NCBI GenBank assembly: GCA_021826035.1
Contig: JAKBBE010000021.1
Span: forward strand, 1-8,018
Reading direction: 5' to 3'
DNA: 8,018 nucleotides
Source: Pseudomonadota bacterium
GTDB taxonomy: Bacteria; Pseudomonadota; Gammaproteobacteria; Steroidobacterales; Steroidobacteraceae
The notes below the pieces were generated by a model that had not been told where the DNA came from, did no database searches, and was given only the letters and a program-made list of their open reading frames with translations. Below are positions 6,204 to 8,018 of this stretch, in pieces; position 1 is the first letter of the stretch; each line of letters opens with the position of its first letter. The translations under genes were made by a program, and so were the position numbers.

Positions 6204-6220
6204 ATAATCCGCGCCATTAT
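6204..6220. promoter_or_regulatory. interrupted dyad ATAAT-N7-ATTAT, possible LysR-type site
   Basis: ATAAT (6204-6208) and ATTAT (6216-6220) form an AT-rich interrupted dyad 30-46 bp upstream of the truncated LysR start, a common position for an autoregulatory site. It overlaps TATAAT (6203-6208, plus strand) and GATAAT (6221-6216, minus strand), either of which could be a -10 element. No strong -35 was found for either. Confidence 0.35.
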
Positions 6221-6282
6221 CTTCCAAGCCGAAATGCGGCAACATCCGCTCTAGCATCAAGCAACGCTTTTCTATTTCACGC

Positions 6283-6316
6283 ACCGGGTTGAACCCAAAG
6301 CTCGACGACCGGGTTG
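6283..6316. repeat. 9-bp direct repeat upstream of SnoaL-like gene 2
   Basis: ACCGGGTTG occurs at 6283-6291 and 6308-6316. The first copy is also part of a small palindrome, GGGTTGAACCC (6286-6296). The repeats lie 44-77 bp before the gene start and might be a regulator site. Confidence 0.3.
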
Positions 6317-6345
6317 CCTTTCGTTGCTAATCCTAGAACCGTATC

Positions 6346-6352
6346 AGAGGAG
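6346..6352 (+). promoter_or_regulatory. ribosome binding site fixing the start of SnoaL-like protein 2
   Basis: AGAGGAG lies 7 nt before the ATG at 6360. The frame continues upstream to 6324, but the extra 12 residues have no counterpart in the copy at 2678, and the strong site supports 6360. Confidence 0.7.
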
Positions 6353-6359
6353 TTGCACA

Positions 6360-6749
6360 ATGAGACCCCCACTGGAAATTGTTAAAGAGCTCTACGCGAA
6401 ACTGACCGCCGGAGATGCAGGGGGTGCGCTTGCGTTGATGTCCGACGACATCGAATGGATCACCATGATGGATTACAGAGTCGACGGCCGCGGACCACAG
6501 GCAGTCCTCAAAGGTATGCTAATGCCTGCAATGCAGGAATGGTCGCCATATTCGTTGACACCGCACGAATTCATCTGCGACGGTGACAAAGTCGTGTCGG
6601 TGGGAACATTCAACGGAACAAACCGGGCAACTGGCAAGTACGTGGAAGTCGACTATTCCCACATCTGGGAAGTGAAGGATGGAAAGATCGTGCGGCATCG
6701 TCAATTTATCGACACCGGCAAGATCGAGCCAGCTCGACACGCTGGCTGA
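6360..6749 (+). CDS. SnoaL-like / NTF2-fold protein, copy 2
   Basis: 129 residues, colinear without gaps with the protein at 2678-3064 and about 53% identical by hand count. The conserved blocks are LYAKLTAGD, GGALALMSDDIEWITM (22-37), GRGP, EFICDGDKVVSVGTFNG, and HIWEVKDGKIVRHRQFIDT near the C-terminus. It has the same NTF2-like fold and therefore probably a related but distinct ligand or reaction. Unlike copy 1 it stands alone, with no hydrolase or DUF1348 gene beside it, and faces a truncated LysR gene 185 bp away. With the presumed activator broken, its expression may have become constitutive, silent or controlled by the other LysR; the sequence does not decide this. Confidence 0.88.
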   Translation: MRPPLEIVKELYAKLTAGDAGGALALMSDDIEWITMMDYRVDGRGPQAVLKGMLMPAMQEWSPYSLTPHEFICDGDKVVSVGTFNGTNRATGKYVEVDYSHIWEVKDGKIVRHRQFIDTGKIEPARHAG

Positions 6750-7029
6750 CGCAGTCACTTCACTTCGAGTCAACGCGTAGTACGACCGGTGCAGTGTGAG
6801 GTCAGGCCGATCTGGAGATCGGCTTGAGCCCAATGGATATAGTTGTGCTCCGAAAAAATGTCTGCGGTCGCGCTTGCATCAGCAGTGCAACTCTGCCGGG
6901 GATCCGCTGACCGGCTTCGACGCGTTTGATTACCGATAGAGCATCCGCGAACGGGGCTTCCAGGCCAATAGAAGAACGGAGTCTTCTTTTGGCTGCTCAT
7001 GCCACGCGGTCGACTCATCGTCACCAAGA
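6750..7029. other. intergenic region without a recognisable gene
   Basis: Between SnoaL-like gene 2 and the fic promoter I find only the hairpin at 6806-6823. A minus-strand frame across 6770-7126 reads Ser/Arg/Cys-rich with no recognisable domain, and the plus-strand frames are broken by stops. The sequence is probably a junction between unrelated segments. Confidence 0.45.
6806..6823 (+). terminator. hairpin downstream of SnoaL-like gene 2
   Basis: GCCGATC (6806-6812) and GATCGGC (6817-6823) form a perfect 7-bp stem with a TGGA loop (8 bp if T-A also pairs), 57 bp after the stop. Only TT follows rather than a T-run, so it is a weak terminator candidate or an mRNA-stabilising stem. Confidence 0.35.
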
Positions 7030-7058
7030 TTGACTGCCCGAACGCGGCGTCGAATAAT
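7030..7058 (+). promoter_or_regulatory. sigma-70-type promoter for the fic locus
   Basis: TTGACT (7030-7035) and AATAAT (7053-7058) are separated by exactly 17 bp, one mismatch from consensus at each element. Transcription would begin near 7065, so codons in the fic frame at or before the TTG at 7061 would not be in the mRNA. This supports a start downstream. Confidence 0.6.
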
Positions 7059-7079
7059 TGTTGAGTAGAGGGAATACAG

Positions 7080-7133
7080 ATGACAGGGATGACGAACACG
7101 AAATCGGAGATCCGTACGACGCGCAAGCTATGA
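7080..7133 (+). CDS. 17-residue leader ORF coupled to fic
   Basis: ATG at 7080 follows the ribosome site GAGGGA (7068-7073) at a 6-nt spacing and encodes MTGMTNTKSEIRTTRKL. Its TGA overlaps the fic ATG (ATGA, 7130-7133). No ribosome site is seen directly before the fic ATG, so fic is probably translated by re-initiation after this peptide. The peptide is rich in Thr, Lys and Arg and does not contain the Fic inhibitory S/T-x-x-x-E-G/N motif. It may be a translational leader or the relic of a longer upstream gene. Confidence 0.45.
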   Translation: MTGMTNTKSEIRTTRKL

Positions 7134-7798
7134 CAGCCGATATCAATCGTGGACGGTATGCCGCAGCCGGGCCGGAGGCGGAGTTCGAGCCTGGCTCACG
7201 CGGGCGCGTGCTTCGAAATCGGTTGCACATCACGTCCGTACGGGCAATGGAGCTGGAAGAATCGGAAGCACTGCTCGCAATAACTCAGCGGTTGATAGAC
7301 GAGGTGACCGTCGATCAGTGTTTCACGACGAGTGATATATGTGGGATGCACCGGAAGTGGCTTGGTGGCATCTATGAATGGGCCGGCGAGTATCGGAATG
7401 TGAACATCTCCAAGGGAGAGTTCATGTTCGCCGCGGCCACGCAGGTGCCTCGGCTCATGCAGCAATTTGAACGCGGGCCGCTGAGAAATTACACGCCGTG
7501 CAACATGACGTCGATCGAAGATCAGGCGGCGGCGCTTGCGATCGTGCACGCCGAGTTCATACTGGTTCATCCCTTCCGCGAAGGGAATGGCCGCTGCGGA
7601 AGATTGCTTGCGATGCTGATGGGCCTGCAAGCCGGCCTGCCGGCGCTTGATTTCGGAGGCATCCGAGGCGCGAAGAAGCAGGCCTACATTGCCAGCGTGC
7701 ACTCGGCGATGGACCGCGATTACGGGCCCATGACAGCGATATTCCGCGAAGTGATCGCTCGGACTTTGACGCGATCGGCTAAGAACGTTTCCGTTTAG
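7130..7798 (+). CDS. fic: Fic-domain protein (putative AMP-transferase toxin)
   Basis: A 222-residue Fic protein. Fic enzymes usually transfer AMP from ATP to a target hydroxyl; bacterial toxins of this class modify, for example, topoisomerases. The active-site motif HPFREGNGRCGR (147-158) is complete: His147 as base, Glu151 for the metal, the GNGR anion hole, and Arg158, the residue normally bound by the inhibitory Glu. Earlier features are EFEPGSRGRVLRNRL (18-32), IYEWAGEYRNVNISKG (81-96) before the motif, and the flap FAAATQVPRLM (100-110). I see no S/T-x-x-x-E-G/N inhibitory motif at either end, which points to a class I protein needing a separate antitoxin. The ATG at 7130 is chosen because the promoter at 7030-7058 excludes the TTG at 7058. 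Its 3' end overlaps a convergent gene carrying that motif. Confidence 0.9.
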   Translation: MTADINRGRYAAAGPEAEFEPGSRGRVLRNRLHITSVRAMELEESEALLAITQRLIDEVTVDQCFTTSDICGMHRKWLGGIYEWAGEYRNVNISKGEFMFAAATQVPRLMQQFERGPLRNYTPCNMTSIEDQAAALAIVHAEFILVHPFREGNGRCGRLLAMLMGLQAGLPALDFGGIRGAKKQAYIASVHSAMDRDYGPMTAIFREVIARTLTRSAKNVSV

Positions 7799-7952
7799 CT
7801 ACCGGGCGGCTGGGATCGCTCTTCTGTCGTCGCTTGAAGAGCGTCCGGATCCCCTCGATGGCCGAAGATGTGGTGACCGACTCCATGATGGTGCGGTCCC
7901 GCACGTCGCGATCGCGCAGGTACGGATTCGCAGCGGAAAGCTTTGCGCTCAT
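7779..7952 (-). CDS. small Fic antitoxin-like protein with inhibitory motif SSAIEG
   Basis: A 57-residue ORF, easily missed by length cut-offs. It begins MSAKLSAANPYLRDRDVRDR and continues with ESVTTSSAIEGIRTLF; residues Ser29-x-x-x-Glu33-Gly34 match the Fic inhibitory helix motif (S/T)xxxE(G/N). In characterised Fic systems that Glu pairs with the second Arg of the catalytic motif and blocks productive ATP binding. The C-terminus is highly basic (FKRRQKSDP to AKRKRS). The ATG at 7952 is firm: an in-frame TAG lies upstream with no other start between. It is convergent with fic, and the last 20 bp of the two genes overlap, so each message is partly antisense to the other. Function is inferred from the motif, size and neighbour, and the orientation differs from the usual same-strand antitoxin-toxin operon. 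Confidence 0.75.
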   Translation of the reverse strand: MSAKLSAANPYLRDRDVRDRTIMESVTTSSAIEGIRTLFKRRQKSDPSRPVAKRKRS

Positions 7953-7959
7953 GTGTAAT

Positions 7960-7965
7960 ATTCTA
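7960..7965 (-). promoter_or_regulatory. possible -10 element giving a leaderless antitoxin mRNA
   Basis: On the minus strand TAGAAT (7965-7960) lies 7 nt before the ATG at 7952, which would put the transcription start at or next to the start codon. No Shine-Dalgarno sequence is present, consistent with leaderless translation. No good -35 element is visible, so support is limited. Confidence 0.35.
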
Positions 7966-8018
7966 GCAGCGCGGGCCGCTTGAGAGGGTGCCTACGGCGG
8001 TGTGCCAGGAATGTGCCG

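Noticed and set aside
6770..7126. 118-codon minus-strand open frame upstream of fic
   Set aside because: No ribosome site or recognisable domain is visible, the composition is Ser/Arg-rich, and it overlaps the fic promoter and leader.
7058..7129. TTG start extending Fic by 24 residues
   Set aside because: The TTG is part of the predicted -10 element (7053-7058), so it would lie before the transcription start. The extension is acidic filler with no family match.
1..8018. CRISPR array, tRNA or rRNA genes
   Set aside because: No regularly spaced repeats were seen and no cloverleaf or rRNA-like sequence was recognised in either strand by eye.

Overview
The window looks like an accessory region of a GC-rich proteobacterium, most likely a beta-proteobacterium of the Burkholderia/Paraburkholderia/Caballeronia kind. 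This rests on protein style and base composition recognised by eye, not on a search. It mixes intact regulator and enzyme genes with mobile-element debris, a truncated regulator and a toxin-antitoxin-like locus.

Layout. Positions 1-470 are the 3' end of a group II intron: the C-terminus of its maturase, a shortened domain V and a textbook domain VI with a bulged branch-point A. A complete LysR-family regulator (566-1489, minus) follows, divergent from a five-gene plus-strand run: alpha/beta hydrolase 1 (1712-2572), SnoaL-like protein 1 (2678-3064), an internally deleted DUF1348 protein (3061-3306), an AzoR-type FMN oxidoreductase (3342-4007) and alpha/beta hydrolase 2 (4004-4876). A striking 29-bp palindrome (1568-1596) lies in the divergent promoter region. 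The two 4-nt stop/start overlaps and short gaps suggest one operon controlled by the LysR protein.

Positions 4877-5350 hold no convincing gene, only a possible start-less minus-strand remnant. A small membrane-anchored hypothetical protein (5351-5815) comes next, then a LysR gene cut off after its DNA-binding domain (5881-6174, minus), divergent from SnoaL-like protein 2 (6360-6749). LysR, SnoaL and hydrolase genes each occur twice with recognisable similarity, so the region looks like two related LysR/hydrolase/SnoaL modules, one of which has been broken and rearranged.

The right end carries the most interesting locus. A Fic-domain protein with a complete catalytic motif (7130-7798) sits behind a good sigma-70-like promoter and a 17-codon leader ORF. 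A convergent 57-residue gene (7779-7952, minus), overlapping the 3' end of fic by 20 bp, encodes a peptide with the Fic inhibitory motif S-x-x-x-E-G. The Fic protein shows no such motif itself, so the pair reads as a Fic toxin with its antitoxin encoded on the opposite strand.

Functionally, the hydrolases (Asp nucleophile, epoxide-hydrolase-like oxyanion motif), the NTF2-fold small proteins and the azoreductase/quinone-reductase suggest inducible handling of a small xenobiotic or reactive electrophile. The substrate cannot be read from the sequence.
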